Shown here: positions 9,262-19,149 of the stretch, piece by piece
Numbering within the stretch: position 1 is the stretch's first letter
How the letters are laid out: each line of letters opens with the position of its first letter
Translations under genes and position numbers: made by a program
Assembly: GCA_016930175.1 (NCBI GenBank)
Contig: JAFGHJ010000021.1
Coordinates: 1 to 62,908 of the forward strand
Direction of reading: 5' to 3'
Source: Caldifarciminota bacterium
Lineage (GTDB): Bacteria > Hydrothermota > UBA3072
DNA length: 62,908 nt
Notes under the pieces: model-generated
The model's input: only the letters and a program-made list of their open reading frames with translations
Database searches by the model: none
Told to the model about the DNA's origin: nothing

Positions 9262-10561
9262 TGCTTTTAGGAATCTCTGGAAAGTTGGAGATATAAGAAA
9301 AAGAATACTTATTACACTGCTTATGCTGGCTGTATACCGATTAGGTAGTCATATCCCGGCACCTGGAGTTAATATAGCGGTACTTACTGCTTATTTTGAT
9401 AGAGTGCGGGGTTCTGTACTGGGCCTTTTTGATCTATTTGTGGGTGGAAACTTAAGCAGAGCCACAGTATTTGCTCTCGGTATCATGCCTTATATAAGTG
9501 CTTCAATTATACTTCAGATTTTAGGCGCTACAATTCCTTATTACCAGAGATTATCGAAGGAAGGAGAAGAGGGGAGACGTAAAATGACTCAACATATAAG
9601 GTATCTTACAGTAGGTATCGCGATTATTCATTCTTCCTCATTTTCTATCTTTTTGCAAAATCTTTCCGTTAGTGGGATTCCTGTTTTACCGAACCCCACT
9701 CTTTTTGTTAAATTTTCGATAATTGTTACAATGACGGCAGGTACTATTTTCCTTATGTGGCTTGGAGAGTTGATAACTGAGAATGGAATAGGTAATGGGG
9801 TTTCGCTTCTTATTATGATGAGTATTCTTGCGAGAATACCGACAGAGATGCTGCAATTATGGCAGATGTTGGTGGCAGGAACAGTAAGTTGGATACTTGG
9901 ATTCGGTTTTGCCGTATTTGCCGTTTTAGTGGTTGCCGCAGTAGTTCTGGTTACACAGGCTCAAAGAAGGATACCCGTTCAGTATGCAAAGAGAGTCAAA
10001 GGCAGAAAGGTTTACGGCGGACAATCTACTCATTTACCGCTTAATGTTAATACCGCAGGCGTTATTCCCATTATATTCGCTCAATCGGCTCTGATGATTG
10101 TTCCAACTTTTGCCGGGTTCTTTAAGGGAAAAGCTTGGGCAGATTGGATTGTTAATATCCTTTCTCCGAGCGGGTTCCTGTATAATTCTTTATTTGTCAT
10201 TTTGATAATAATGTTCGCGTATGTTTATACTGCTATTGTGATAAATCCTCAGGACCTTGCAGCAAATCTGAAAAAATATGGAGGTTTTATACCGGGGATC
10301 AGACCGGGAAGGAATACTGCTGAGTATATTGATAAGACAATTGCTAGAATAACATTCCCCGGCGCGACCTTTTTTGGAATTATTGCCGTTCTTCCTGTAA
10401 TTTTAACAACGAAATTTAGATTACCTTTTTATTTCGGAGGGACTTCAATTATTATTATAGTGGGAGTTGCTCTGGATACTGCCAGACAACTAGAGTCGCA
10501 ACTCCTTATGAGACATTATGATGGTTTTATGCGGAAAGGCAGAATTCGAGGGAGAAGATAA
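9254..10561 (+). CDS. secY: Protein translocase subunit SecY
   Basis: SecY forms the Sec protein-conducting channel with SecE and SecG. The 435-aa product has ten predicted membrane segments, the plug region after TM1 (GLFDLFVGGNLSRATVFALG), IMPYISASIILQIL and the cytoplasmic loop RRIPVQYAKRVKGRKVYGG, plus PGIRPGRNTAEYI. Length is normal. It lies between rplO and adk as in most spc operons, with adk starting at the next base. Confidence 0.98.
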   Translation: MLDAFRNLWKVGDIRKRILITLLMLAVYRLGSHIPAPGVNIAVLTAYFDRVRGSVLGLFDLFVGGNLSRATVFALGIMPYISASIILQILGATIPYYQRLSKEGEEGRRKMTQHIRYLTVGIAIIHSSSFSIFLQNLSVSGIPVLPNPTLFVKFSIIVTMTAGTIFLMWLGELITENGIGNGVSLLIMMSILARIPTEMLQLWQMLVAGTVSWILGFGFAVFAVLVVAAVVLVTQAQRRIPVQYAKRVKGRKVYGGQSTHLPLNVNTAGVIPIIFAQSALMIVPTFAGFFKGKAWADWIVNILSPSGFLYNSLFVILIIMFAYVYTAIVINPQDLAANLKKYGGFIPGIRPGRNTAEYIDKTIARITFPGATFFGIIAVLPVILTTKFRLPFYFGGTSIIIIVGVALDTARQLESQLLMRHYDGFMRKGRIRGRR

Positions 10562-11212
10562 ATGATAAGGTTAGTTTTTCTTGGGCCTCCAGGAGTTGGT
10601 AAAGGTACGCATGCCGGTCTTCTGGCTAAAAGTTTAAAAATAACACATTATTCAACCGGAGATATATTCAGAGAGATATTAAAAGAGTCTTCTCCTTTGA
10701 GTGAAAAACTTGATAAGTATGTCAATTCGGGAAAGCTTGTCCCCGATGAAATAGTTTTTGAAACTGTTAGAGAGGTACTTTCAAATGAGGAAAATGAAAA
10801 CGGATGGTTGTTGGATGGTTATCCTCGAAATAAGAATCAGGCTGAATTATTGGACAATTTTTTATTAAGTAGGGACGAAGAATTAGATTATGCCGTTTAT
10901 CTTTACGCTTCTACGGAAGTACTTGTAAAGCGTTTGACTAACAGAAGAGTATGTTCTGATTGTGGAGCTATTTATAATCTGGTTAATAATCCTCCAGGAA
11001 AAAAGGGTATATGTGATAAATGCGGTGGGATTTTAATTCAGAGGGAAGATGACAAGAGTGAAACTATAAAGAAAAGAATATCAATATTTGAAAGAGAATT
11101 TGAACCCTTAAAAGAGTATTATGATGATGCAGGTATACTTGTTAAGATTTCTGCCGAGGGTGATTTGGAGCGTATTGCAGGCAGGATTAAAGAAGGGTTG
11201 AAAATTGGCTAA
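10562..11212 (+). CDS. adk: Adenylate kinase
   Basis: This enzyme interconverts ATP+AMP and 2 ADP. The 216-aa product shows the P-loop GPPGVGKGTHAG, the AMP-binding YSTGDIFRE and LDGYPRNKNQAE, and a long LID domain with a four-cysteine zinc site (CSDCG at about 131 and CDKCG at about 151). infA starts 8 nt inside its end. Methionine aminopeptidase (map), often between adk and infA, is absent here. Confidence 0.97.
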   Translation: MIRLVFLGPPGVGKGTHAGLLAKSLKITHYSTGDIFREILKESSPLSEKLDKYVNSGKLVPDEIVFETVREVLSNEENENGWLLDGYPRNKNQAELLDNFLLSRDEELDYAVYLYASTEVLVKRLTNRRVCSDCGAIYNLVNNPPGKKGICDKCGGILIQREDDKSETIKKRISIFEREFEPLKEYYDDAGILVKISAEGDLERIAGRIKEGLKIG

Positions 11213-11429
11213 AAAGGATATAGTAAAAGTAAAAGGCGAAGTGGTTGAAAAATTACCCGATTCTAAATTTAGAGTGAAACTTGATCTGGATAATCAGCCT
11301 ATTATACTTGCTTATTTATCGGGTAAGATGAAAATGAATTATATAAAGATCGACATTGGCGACATTGTGGATGTTGAGCTTTCTCCTTATGACCTTACTA
11401 AAGGTAGGGTTGTTTATAGAGAGTCATAG
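11205..11429 (+). CDS. infA: Translation initiation factor IF-1
   Basis: The 74-aa OB-fold protein contains VKGEVVEKLPDSKFRVKLD, AYLSGKMKMNYIKIDIGD and VELSPYDLTKGRVVYRES, the IF-1 pattern. It occupies the ribosomal A site at initiation. Start is a TTG giving MAKKDIVKVKG, overlapping the end of adk. Confidence 0.97.
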   Translation: MAKKDIVKVKGEVVEKLPDSKFRVKLDLDNQPIILAYLSGKMKMNYIKIDIGDIVDVELSPYDLTKGRVVYRES

Positions 11430-11438
11430 GAGGTATAG

Positions 11439-11552
11439 ATGAAGGTTAGAGCATCGGTTAAAAAGTTATGTAAGGAGTGCAAAATAGTAAGACGTAAAGG
11501 TAGAATTTATGTGGTTTGTAAAAATCCTAAACATAAACAGCGACAGGGGTAG
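11439..11552 (+). CDS. rpmJ: 50S ribosomal protein L36
   Basis: A 37-codon gene sits between infA and rpsM. It encodes [19 protein letters not shown] and continues [17 protein letters not shown]. Three cysteines and one histidine (C-x2-C, C-x4-H) are the zinc ligands of the C+ form of L36. AGGAGGT at 11428-11434 precedes the ATG. Position and sequence are both diagnostic. Confidence 0.97.
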   Translation: MKVRASVKKLCKECKIVRRKGRIYVVCKNPKHKQRQG

Positions 11553-11562
11553 GAGGTAATAT

Positions 11563-11946
11563 ATGCCGCGAGTGGCCGGAGTTGACTTACCTGCTGAGAA
11601 GCCTGTTCAAATTGGCTTGACAGCGATTTTTGGAATCGGTAGGCGTACTGCCCTCAAGATTCTTGAAAGTGTTGATATTGAAAAAGGTAAAAGAGTTAAG
11701 GATCTGACAAACGAGGAAGTTGATAAAATCAGGCATTTAATTGAAGGTGAATACAAGATAGAAGGTGAATTGAAATCCGAAATCAGGCAGAACATAAATC
11801 GTTTGAAGGATATTAAATGTTATCGTGGAATAAGACATAAAAAGGGTTTGCCAGTACGGGGTCAGCGCACAAGGACCAACGCAAGGACAAGAAAAGGTCC
11901 GAGAAAAGGAGCTGTTGCCCTTAAGAAGAGAGAGATTAAAAAGTGA
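11563..11946 (+). CDS. rpsM: 30S ribosomal protein S13
   Basis: The 127-aa product begins [20 protein letters not shown], has [11 protein letters not shown] and ends [18 protein letters not shown] followed by [10 protein letters not shown], the S13 signature contacting P-site tRNA and the B1 bridge. TAGGAGG lies before the ATG. Confidence 0.98.
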   Translation: MPRVAGVDLPAEKPVQIGLTAIFGIGRRTALKILESVDIEKGKRVKDLTNEEVDKIRHLIEGEYKIEGELKSEIRQNINRLKDIKCYRGIRHKKGLPVRGQRTRTNARTRKGPRKGAVALKKREIKK

Positions 11947-11955
11947 GGGGGATCA

Positions 11956-12351
11956 GTGGCTAAAAAGAAAGCAAAGGACACGGGAAAGAAGAGAAAACTA
12001 AAAGCACCGGAATCAGGTATTGTTCATATACATTCTACGTTCAATAATACCCTGGTTACCATAACTGATAAACAGGGTAATACAATAGTCTGGACATCTG
12101 CGGGCAGCATTGGTTATAAGGGTACGCGTAAGGGAACGCCATATGCTGCTACTAAAGCGGCAGAGACGGCTGTTCGTAAAGCCATCGAAGCGGGTATGCG
12201 AAATGCCGAAGTGTGGGTTAACGGGCCCGGGAGAGGAAGAGAATCTGCAATCAGGACTGTGCAATCGGCAGGAATGAATGTGATTGCAATTAAAGATGTT
12301 ACCCCACTCCCCCATAATGGATGCAGACCCCCAAAGAAAAGGCGGTTGTAA
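11956..12351 (+). CDS. rpsK: 30S ribosomal protein S11
   Basis: The 131-aa protein starts at GTG ([13 protein letters not shown]) and contains [18 protein letters not shown], the conserved [20 protein letters not shown], and [16 protein letters not shown]11 forms the 30S platform. The next gene starts at the base after its stop. Confidence 0.98.
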   Translation: MAKKKAKDTGKKRKLKAPESGIVHIHSTFNNTLVTITDKQGNTIVWTSAGSIGYKGTRKGTPYAATKAAETAVRKAIEAGMRNAEVWVNGPGRGRESAIRTVQSAGMNVIAIKDVTPLPHNGCRPPKKRRL

Positions 12352-12978
12352 ATGGGTAGATATACTGGTCCAAAGTGCCGAAAATGTAGAAGATTTGCGA
12401 TGAAGCTTTATTTGAAAGGAGATAGATGCTATTCGGAGAAGTGTCCTCTTGGGGAAGAATATATAAAGCCCCCAGGTGAACCATCAAAGAGGTGGCGTTC
12501 AAGAGAATCTTCTTACGGATTGCAACTTCGTGAGAAGCAAAGAGTTAAATGTATTTATGACCTTCGCGAAAGACAGTTCAAGAATCTATTTAACAAAGCA
12601 ACCAAGATAAAGGGTGTAACAGGCGAAGAGCTTTTAAAACTGTTGGAAAAAAGATTGGATAATGTTGTTTATCGTTTGGGTTTTGCTATGTCAAGAAGGC
12701 AGGCCAGGCAGGTTGTTCGACACAATTATATAAAAGTTAATGGTGAAAAAGTTGATATTCCTTCATACCAGGTTTCTGTTGGTGATGTTATTTCGATTAG
12801 CGAAAAGGGTAAGGGTGTGCCTATTTTTGTGGAGGCTCTTGCTCATGAGATTGAAGCTAAAGAGTGGTTATCTGTCAACAGAAAAAAAATGGAGGGAAAG
12901 GTGTTGGCGGATCCTGGCAGGGCAGATGTGGAATATCCTATTAAGGAAAATTTAATCGTTGAGTTGTATTCTAAGTAA
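12352..12978 (+). CDS. rpsD: 30S ribosomal protein S4
   Basis: The 208-aa product has MGRYTGPKCRKCRRFAMKLY with further cysteines at CYSEKC, the four-cysteine zinc form, then the S4 RNA-binding domain (RLDNVVYRLGFAMSRRQARQ, VNGEKVDIPSYQVSVGD). S4 nucleates 16S assembly and may autoregulate the alpha operon; no leader-specific structure was recognised. Confidence 0.98.
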   Translation: MGRYTGPKCRKCRRFAMKLYLKGDRCYSEKCPLGEEYIKPPGEPSKRWRSRESSYGLQLREKQRVKCIYDLRERQFKNLFNKATKIKGVTGEELLKLLEKRLDNVVYRLGFAMSRRQARQVVRHNYIKVNGEKVDIPSYQVSVGDVISISEKGKGVPIFVEALAHEIEAKEWLSVNRKKMEGKVLADPGRADVEYPIKENLIVELYSK

Positions 12979-12992
12979 TGGGGAGGTAAAAG

Positions 12993-13961
12993 TTGAGAAT
13001 TAGATCCTTGGTTATGCCGGAAAAAGTTTCTGTGATTGAAAAGAATGAAACATATGGTAAGTTTTCTTTGTCTCCTTTGGAAAGAGGATATGGTATTGCA
13101 ATAGGACACGTGCTACGGAGAATGTTGATTTCTTCAATTCAGGGTGCAGCGATAACAGCAGTTAAGATAGAGGACGTGATGCACGAGTTCTCAACAATTG
13201 AAAATGTTAAAGAGGATGTTGCCCAGATTATTTTAAATTTGAAAAAAGTGCGTTTTAGATATAACAGCGAGGAACTTCCTCAGTACGTTATTCTTGAGGG
13301 TAAAGGTCCTGGAGAGGTTAAAGCCTCTGATATAAAATTGACTCCTGGTTTGGAAATGAGTACTCCTGATCAGGTAATAGCGACTTTGGAAGATGGTGCT
13401 GAAATAAAGGCTACATTAAGAGTAGATGTTGGTAAAGGATTTAAACCAAAAGAGTATTTTGTGGATCCCGATATGCCTGAAGGCACGATATTCATAGATA
13501 CGAATTTTTCTCCTGTTAGGAGAGTTAAGTATATGGTAAATAATGTAAGGGTAGGACAGAGAACAGATTTTGAAGAATTAATTATGGAAGTTTGGACGGA
13601 TGGCTCTATTTATCCTAACGAGGCTTTAAATCTTTCTTCAAAGATAATAAAAAATCATATTGAACTGTTTATAGAAGAAGATATATTTGAAGAAGAAGAG
13701 GAAGGTGGAACGACTGAGAAAGAAGAGATGAGGAGAGCCTTGGAATTACCTGTGGAAGAGTTGGGGATGGGCAACAGAGTAAGTAATGTTTTAAAGAATA
13801 AGAATATTAACAAATTGAAAGATATTGTGAAGTATTCAGAGGAAGAGATGCTTAATTTTCCGAACTTTGGTAAAGTTTCATTAAGAGAAGTAAAAGATAG
13901 ATTGGCTGAGTATAATCTAACATTGAATATGGATTTAAAGCATTTGGAGAAAGAAGCATGA
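12993..13961 (+). CDS. rpoA: DNA-directed RNA polymerase subunit alpha
   Basis: The 322-aa protein has the N-terminal assembly domain (FSLSPLERGYGIAIGHVLRR, VKEDVAQIILNLKKVR) and a C-terminal alphaCTD with two helix-hairpin-helix-like segments (LELPVEELGMGNRVSNVL, LNFPNFGKVSLREVKDRL). An acidic linker (EEDIFEEEEEGG) joins them. Start is TTG with GGGGAGG upstream. It overlaps rplQ by 4 nt. Confidence 0.98.
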   Translation: MRIRSLVMPEKVSVIEKNETYGKFSLSPLERGYGIAIGHVLRRMLISSIQGAAITAVKIEDVMHEFSTIENVKEDVAQIILNLKKVRFRYNSEELPQYVILEGKGPGEVKASDIKLTPGLEMSTPDQVIATLEDGAEIKATLRVDVGKGFKPKEYFVDPDMPEGTIFIDTNFSPVRRVKYMVNNVRVGQRTDFEELIMEVWTDGSIYPNEALNLSSKIIKNHIELFIEEDIFEEEEEGGTTEKEEMRRALELPVEELGMGNRVSNVLKNKNINKLKDIVKYSEEEMLNFPNFGKVSLREVKDRLAEYNLTLNMDLKHLEKEA

Positions 13962-14311
13962 GACATGGAAATAAAGTAATAAAATTAGGAAGAACAAAAT
14001 CTCATAGGAAAGCGACTCTAAATAACCTTTTCTGTGCCCTTATATTGAACGAGTCTATAAAAACAACAAAAGGGAAAGCCAGGGCGCTGAAGAGATTTGT
14101 TGATAAAGAAATAGCTCGAGCTATAAAAGGGGATCTGAATACAAGAAGAAAACTTAAGAGCGAGTTGGGTTCGAGTAAGGCGTATTATAAATTATTTGAG
14201 ACTATAGTTCCGCAGTGCAAGGATAGGAGTGGAGGATACGTTCGTGTCGTTGACCTTTCTACGGGAAGAAGAGGGGATGGTACTGTAGAAAGTATAGTAG
14301 AGTTTGTATAA
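13958..14311 (+). CDS. rplQ: 50S ribosomal protein L17
   Basis: The 117-aa product starts MRHGNKVIKLGRTKSHRKAT and contains LCALILNESIKTTKGKARAL, typical of L17, which usually ends the alpha operon. Here the coding strand continues into a further gene only 9 nt later. Confidence 0.97.
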   Translation: MRHGNKVIKLGRTKSHRKATLNNLFCALILNESIKTTKGKARALKRFVDKEIARAIKGDLNTRRKLKSELGSSKAYYKLFETIVPQCKDRSGGYVRVVDLSTGRRGDGTVESIVEFV

Positions 14312-14320
14312 GTCTAGACT

Positions 14321-16531
14321 GTGTTAGATGAGAAGATTTCTTCTTTAGAAAGAAAAGCGGAAGAAGAATCAAATTACGCCGAAAGTCTTAGAAGAAGTTT
14401 TGGCAGGAAATCTTATTTTAATTTATTAAAAGATTGTTTACTTGGTCTTTTTACTCCTTCCGAGATCGATTTTTTAGGTAGTTGTGATTCATTAACTTAT
14501 ATCGTTTTTTCTGAAAAAATTCAGTCCGAATTGAAAAAAGGTTTAAAATCAATGAAATCTTTCCTGTCAGAGGGAGAGAAAAAGTATCTAACGGTCCAAT
14601 TGGACGAATTTATCCAAACTCTGAATAAAATCTTTGATGAAGGTGTTAAAACCGGTATTTCTCCTGTCTTGATTGAATTTGCTCTAAAAAGGTGGTTAAA
14701 GATTCAGATGCCTTCAAATAGTGCTATCCCGATTCACAAAAAAGTTGGTCTCTCGTTGCAATTTTTCAGCAAACGAGAGCTTCGCAAAAAAGCCTCAAGA
14801 AGCAATATTGTTCGTTTTACGGAAAAATCGCTTTTGTTACCAGTGTCGTTATCTGAAATAAAAATAGAAGATCTTTCGGATTTTATAGAGGCTGGTGATT
14901 TCTTCTGCGATGTTGCCAAGATATTCGCTGATTGTTTTATTAATCCCATCAAAATTGAAGTTCAGCGTGTAGATTATACAGACATAAAAGAAAGAATGAA
15001 ATCTACACAGGATTTGATCAAGGAAAATGCTTCCAAGAAATTGAAGGAGATTTTTGAAGAAGTAAACGATTTAAGTGTTAAAGAAATCCAACAGTATCTA
15101 AATGAAATAGTAAAGTATATAAATAGCGGAGAAGCTAAGGTAAGAGCTTTGAATGCTCAACTTTTACGGGCTAAGAATTTAACGGAAATCGAGGAAAAAG
15201 TAAGTGTTCCCGGCATTCTTAGATTTTTTGATCCGAATCTGGGTGAGAAGATAAGAAAGAACATAAATAGAGCGACAGTGGGATTAAACGAGAATCTAAG
15301 CAGTGCGCCCGACTCTTTTTTATCGCGCAGTCTGTTGGGTAAAAAGACAGATTTTGATAGTATTATAGATTGGTTCATTAAAACTTATGATCAGGTGTTT
15401 TTGCCAACTATCGGAGAACTCATTTTTGAAGAAATGGTCAAAATATTTCCCGAAACCGAGAATGATTCTTTAGAAGAAGCCCACTGGATAGGTCTTCTTG
15501 CTCGAAAGAGCGATCAGCCAGCTGTGTATTTTATTCCTGAAATTGAGAGAAAACTCTCGAGGTCGGAAAGTATAGTTAAAGATTGTTTGAAGACCGTTTC
15601 AGTAATGGTATACGATATCAGAGGTTCTTCTATAATGGGTGATAAATTATTAAATGCTGAGATGGAAGATCAAATACGAAACGAATTTCAGTTAGCATTA
15701 TTGAAGGCGGTAGAAGATACAAATGGTTTCTTCGTGAAAGATACTGGAGATGGAGGGATTGTTTTATTTTCAGAGGAAAGCAGTGATTTCAATTTAATGC
15801 AGATTTCGAAGTCGGGAAATGATAAGGAAAAGTCAGAAGTTGATAGAATTGAGCTGAAAGCTTCTCTTGATGCGGCGAGTCGGGCTATTAGATGCGCCAG
15901 GAATATGCTCGAGTACTCAGAAAGATTTGTCAGGAAAAATCTAAACAGGTACCAGGAATGGTTTAGGGATTTTGATGTTAAAGGTATAGATTTTGGAGGG
16001 ATTACTTATGAGCGATTACCTCCTGAGTATAGAAAGATATTTCAGATAGGTATAGGGATCGCTTCAGGAAAACCTGGAGAAGACGTTTATTTGGGGAAAA
16101 ATGTACTGGGGCGGTTTGATCTTACGGGGAATCTTATTCGCAGAGCCAATATGTATTCTACAGTTCATCACCCAGACCGGTCGGTTATACTTATAGGTGC
16201 TTCTACAATGTTTAGTTTCTTACTCAACGTTGGTTCTTTTGAGTCGGTAGGGAATGAAGAAAAAATTGAAAAGTCTTCTTATCTTTCCCTGCAGAAGAAA
16301 CTAATTGAGGAGGTTATTCGATGGGTGAAAGGTCTCTCTGGTAATTACGTTATAAGTGATCACAAAGTTTCCTTACAAAGAATAGATTATTTGCTGGATG
16401 GTATAGGTCAAAAAGAAAAAATAGAAGTTTCCGAAGAGTCCGTAAGTGTTGAGAAAGGAGTTAGCTTTTTTGATGGTAAAGTGAGGGAAGAAAGAGTGCT
16501 TTATGAAGTCATCCCGGAGAATAGGAGGTAA
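14321..16531 (+). CDS. Large protein with C-terminal class III nucleotidyl-cyclase-like domain
   Basis: The 736-aa protein has a helical, Lys/Glu-rich N-terminal part (1-420) that I do not recognise. A cyclase-like domain follows at about 425-625: MVYDIRGSSIMGDK carries the first metal aspartate, FVKDTGDGGIVLF the second, and IGIGIASGKPGEDVYLG the next core strand. In GNLIRRANMYS the usual Asn and Arg transition-state residues (canonical VNxAxR) appear replaced, so catalysis is doubtful. No membrane segment or signal peptide is seen. The GTG start at 14321 lacks a clear ribosome-binding site. It lies 9 nt after rplQ and 2 nt before valS, so it is probably co-transcribed with ribosomal genes. 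A nucleotide-sensing or degenerate cyclase role is inference. Confidence 0.75.
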   Translation: MLDEKISSLERKAEEESNYAESLRRSFGRKSYFNLLKDCLLGLFTPSEIDFLGSCDSLTYIVFSEKIQSELKKGLKSMKSFLSEGEKKYLTVQLDEFIQTLNKIFDEGVKTGISPVLIEFALKRWLKIQMPSNSAIPIHKKVGLSLQFFSKRELRKKASRSNIVRFTEKSLLLPVSLSEIKIEDLSDFIEAGDFFCDVAKIFADCFINPIKIEVQRVDYTDIKERMKSTQDLIKENASKKLKEIFEEVNDLSVKEIQQYLNEIVKYINSGEAKVRALNAQLLRAKNLTEIEEKVSVPGILRFFDPNLGEKIRKNINRATVGLNENLSSAPDSFLSRSLLGKKTDFDSIIDWFIKTYDQVFLPTIGELIFEEMVKIFPETENDSLEEAHWIGLLARKSDQPAVYFIPEIERKLSRSESIVKDCLKTVSVMVYDIRGSSIMGDKLLNAEMEDQIRNEFQLALLKAVEDTNGFFVKDTGDGGIVLFSEESSDFNLMQISKSGNDKEKSEVDRIELKASLDAASRAIRCARNMLEYSERFVRKNLNRYQEWFRDFDVKGIDFGGITYERLPPEYRKIFQIGIGIASGKPGEDVYLGKNVLGRFDLTGNLIRRANMYSTVHHPDRSVILIGASTMFSFLLNVGSFESVGNEEKIEKSSYLSLQKKLIEEVIRWVKGLSGNYVISDHKVSLQRIDYLLDGIGQKEKIEVSEESVSVEKGVSFFDGKVREERVLYEVIPENRR

Positions 16532-16533
16532 TT

Positions 16534-19149
16534 TTGGAACTTCCTAAGAGGTATACTCCGGGTCCAATCGAGGAAAAATGGAGAAGAAAATGGGAAGAGT
16601 CCGGAACTTTTGTAGCAAATTCCGAGACCGAAAAGCCTATTTATATAATTTTGCTTCCTCCGCCTAACGTTACTGGAATTTTGCACCTAGGGCATGTACT
16701 TAACATGACAATACAGGATATTTTTATACGTATTCATAAAATGCAAGGGTTCGAAGTCTTATGGCTCCCGGGAACAGATCACGCTGGAATAGCTACTCAG
16801 AATGTTGTAGAAAGAAAATTAGCTAAAGAAGGACTCACCAGATTCGATCTGGGCAGGGAGAAATTTGTCGAAGAAGTCTGGAAATGGAAGGATGACTATC
16901 ATCAGAGGATTGTCTCACAAATGAAAGTTCTTGGTCTTGGTTGTGATTGGAGTAGAGAAACGTTCACTTTAGATGAGGATTTTTACGGAGCCGTTGAAGA
17001 GGCTTTTGTGAGATTATACGAAAAAGGTTATATTTATAGAGATGAGTATATAGTTAATTACTGCCCCCGTTGTGAAACAGTTATTTCGAATGAAGAGGTT
17101 GAAAGTAAGGAAGTAAAAGGGTCGCTTTATTACATTGATTATCCTTTACAAGAAGGTGGAAGATTACAGGTGGCAACGACTCGCCCGGAGACAATGTTAG
17201 GAGATACAGCTGTAGCAGTTCATCCTGATGATGAAAGGTATGAAAGTTTTATTGGAAAGAAAGTGATTCTACCTTTGATGGACAGGGAAATCCCTGTAAT
17301 TTCCGATGATAAAGTTGAAAAAGATTTTGGCACGGGAGTTGTTAAAATAACACCAGCCCATGATCCGGACGATTTCGACATAGGTGGAAGGCATGATCTC
17401 CCATCAATAAATATTTTCGATAGTAAAGGAAATATCAATGATAATGGCGGCAGATATAAAGGAATGGAGCGCTATAAGGCGAGAGAGAAAGTAATAGAAG
17501 ATCTAAAAAGCAAGGGGCTTTTGAAAAAAGTTGAGGATCACTTGCATTCTGTGGGACATTGTGTGCGTTGCAATACGGTTCTCGAGCCTTACATATCTAA
17601 ACAGTGGTTTGTTAAAATGGATGAGATGGCAAAGAAGGCAAAGAAGGCTGCTGGGGAAGGAGAGGTGAAGTTTTATCTTCCCAGATGGGAAAAAGTTTAT
17701 AATCATTGGCTTAGTAATATTCGTCCCTGGGTAATCTCAAGACAGCTTTGGTGGGGACATCGGATGCCTGTTTATTATTGTGAGGATTGCCAGGAAGTCA
17801 TGGTAAGTCGAGAGGTTCCTTCAGAGTGTTCTAAATGTGGAAGTAAAGATATTCATCAGGAAGAAGACGTTCTTGACACCTGGTTTTCTTCCTGGTTGTG
17901 GCCTTTTGCTCCGTTTGGCTGGCCAAATAAGAATAAAGAATTAGAAGTATTTTTCCCTTCTACAACATTAGTTACAGCATGGGATATAATCTTTTTATGG
18001 GTTGCGCGGATGATTATGGCTTCTCTTGAATTTATGGGAGAAGTCCCTTTCAGTAAAGTATATTTTACCGGTATGATTCGTGATTCCCGCCGCAGAGCTT
18101 TTTCTAAATCTTTAGGAAATTCTCCGGATCCACTTGATTTAATTGCAAATTATGGAGCTGATGCTCTTCGTATAGGAATCCTGCGCATTACACCTGAGGG
18201 TAAAGATGTAATATATAAAGAAGATAGTATTGAGCAGGGAAGAAATTTTCTCAATAAAATATGGAATGTTACTCGCTTTTTGATGATGAATTGCGAGGCA
18301 AACGATGTGGGAAGTGTCGAGGGTATTCGTCTTACTAAAATGGATGAATGGATTATATCGAGGGTTATGGGACTTCTTAGAGATATTGAAGAGCAGGTTG
18401 ATTCTTTTAAAATAAGTGAAGCAAGTAGGTTGCTATCTTCACATTTCTGGGATGAGTTTTGTGATTGGTACCTGGAAATGATAAAACCGCGTATCTACTC
18501 AGGTGATAAAGATGAAAGGAGAAATGCCGTTTCAGTTGCCCTTTGGGCTTTCGAACGATATCTCAAACTTATGCATCCTTTTATTCCTCATATAACTGAG
18601 GAAATTTATGAGATGCTGCCTTATACGACCGATATGATTATCAACTCAAAATGGCCGTTTTATGATGAACACTACAGAAATTTAGAATTGGAAGAAGAAA
18701 TGGAGTTATTACGTAATTTCGTTGCCAATATACGGAATATCAGAGGAGAGTTCAATCTGCCTCCGGATTTGAAGCTAAAAATCATTATTAATTGTGAAGA
18801 TAATATTCTGGATTTAATTAAGGGTCAGACCGAATGGATATTCCGCCTTGGAGGAATTGAAGAGCTTAAAGCTGGGAAAAAAGTTGCTAATGCTGCTTTT
18901 TTCCATCTAAAAGGTATAGATGTATATGTTCCTCTTGAAGGAATAATCGATATTGATAAAGAGAAGGAAAGATTGAAAAAAGAAATTAAGGAACTTAAAG
19001 GTTTTATAGAAAGAACAGAAAAACAACTTTCTCGAAAAGATTTCTTAGATAAAGCACCGGCGGAAATTGTGGAACAAGTTAGAGAAAAAAAAGAAAGACT
19101 TGGCAATAAATACAATAAATTAGTCGAGAATCTCAAACGTATTTCTTAA
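16534..19149 (+). CDS. valS: Valine--tRNA ligase
   Basis: The enzyme charges tRNA-Val. The 871-aa product has the class Ia HIGH motif (PPPNVTGILHLGHVL, near residue 45), the CP1 editing domain (TTRPETMLGDTAVAVHPDD), the tRNA-anticodon domain and the C-terminal coiled-coil arm typical of ValRS. The KMSKS loop reads RRAFSKSLGNSPDPLD, so Lys-Met of KMSKS is replaced by Ala-Phe; the catalytic second lysine is kept. Start is TTG with AGGAGG just upstream. It follows the cyclase-like gene with a 2-nt gap and ends the long plus-strand run. Confidence 0.97.
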   Translation: MELPKRYTPGPIEEKWRRKWEESGTFVANSETEKPIYIILLPPPNVTGILHLGHVLNMTIQDIFIRIHKMQGFEVLWLPGTDHAGIATQNVVERKLAKEGLTRFDLGREKFVEEVWKWKDDYHQRIVSQMKVLGLGCDWSRETFTLDEDFYGAVEEAFVRLYEKGYIYRDEYIVNYCPRCETVISNEEVESKEVKGSLYYIDYPLQEGGRLQVATTRPETMLGDTAVAVHPDDERYESFIGKKVILPLMDREIPVISDDKVEKDFGTGVVKITPAHDPDDFDIGGRHDLPSINIFDSKGNINDNGGRYKGMERYKAREKVIEDLKSKGLLKKVEDHLHSVGHCVRCNTVLEPYISKQWFVKMDEMAKKAKKAAGEGEVKFYLPRWEKVYNHWLSNIRPWVISRQLWWGHRMPVYYCEDCQEVMVSREVPSECSKCGSKDIHQEEDVLDTWFSSWLWPFAPFGWPNKNKELEVFFPSTTLVTAWDIIFLWVARMIMASLEFMGEVPFSKVYFTGMIRDSRRRAFSKSLGNSPDPLDLIANYGADALRIGILRITPEGKDVIYKEDSIEQGRNFLNKIWNVTRFLMMNCEANDVGSVEGIRLTKMDEWIISRVMGLLRDIEEQVDSFKISEASRLLSSHFWDEFCDWYLEMIKPRIYSGDKDERRNAVSVALWAFERYLKLMHPFIPHITEEIYEMLPYTTDMIINSKWPFYDEHYRNLELEEEMELLRNFVANIRNIRGEFNLPPDLKLKIIINCEDNILDLIKGQTEWIFRLGGIEELKAGKKVANAAFFHLKGIDVYVPLEGIIDIDKEKERLKKEIKELKGFIERTEKQLSRKDFLDKAPAEIVEQVREKKERLGNKYNKLVENLKRIS

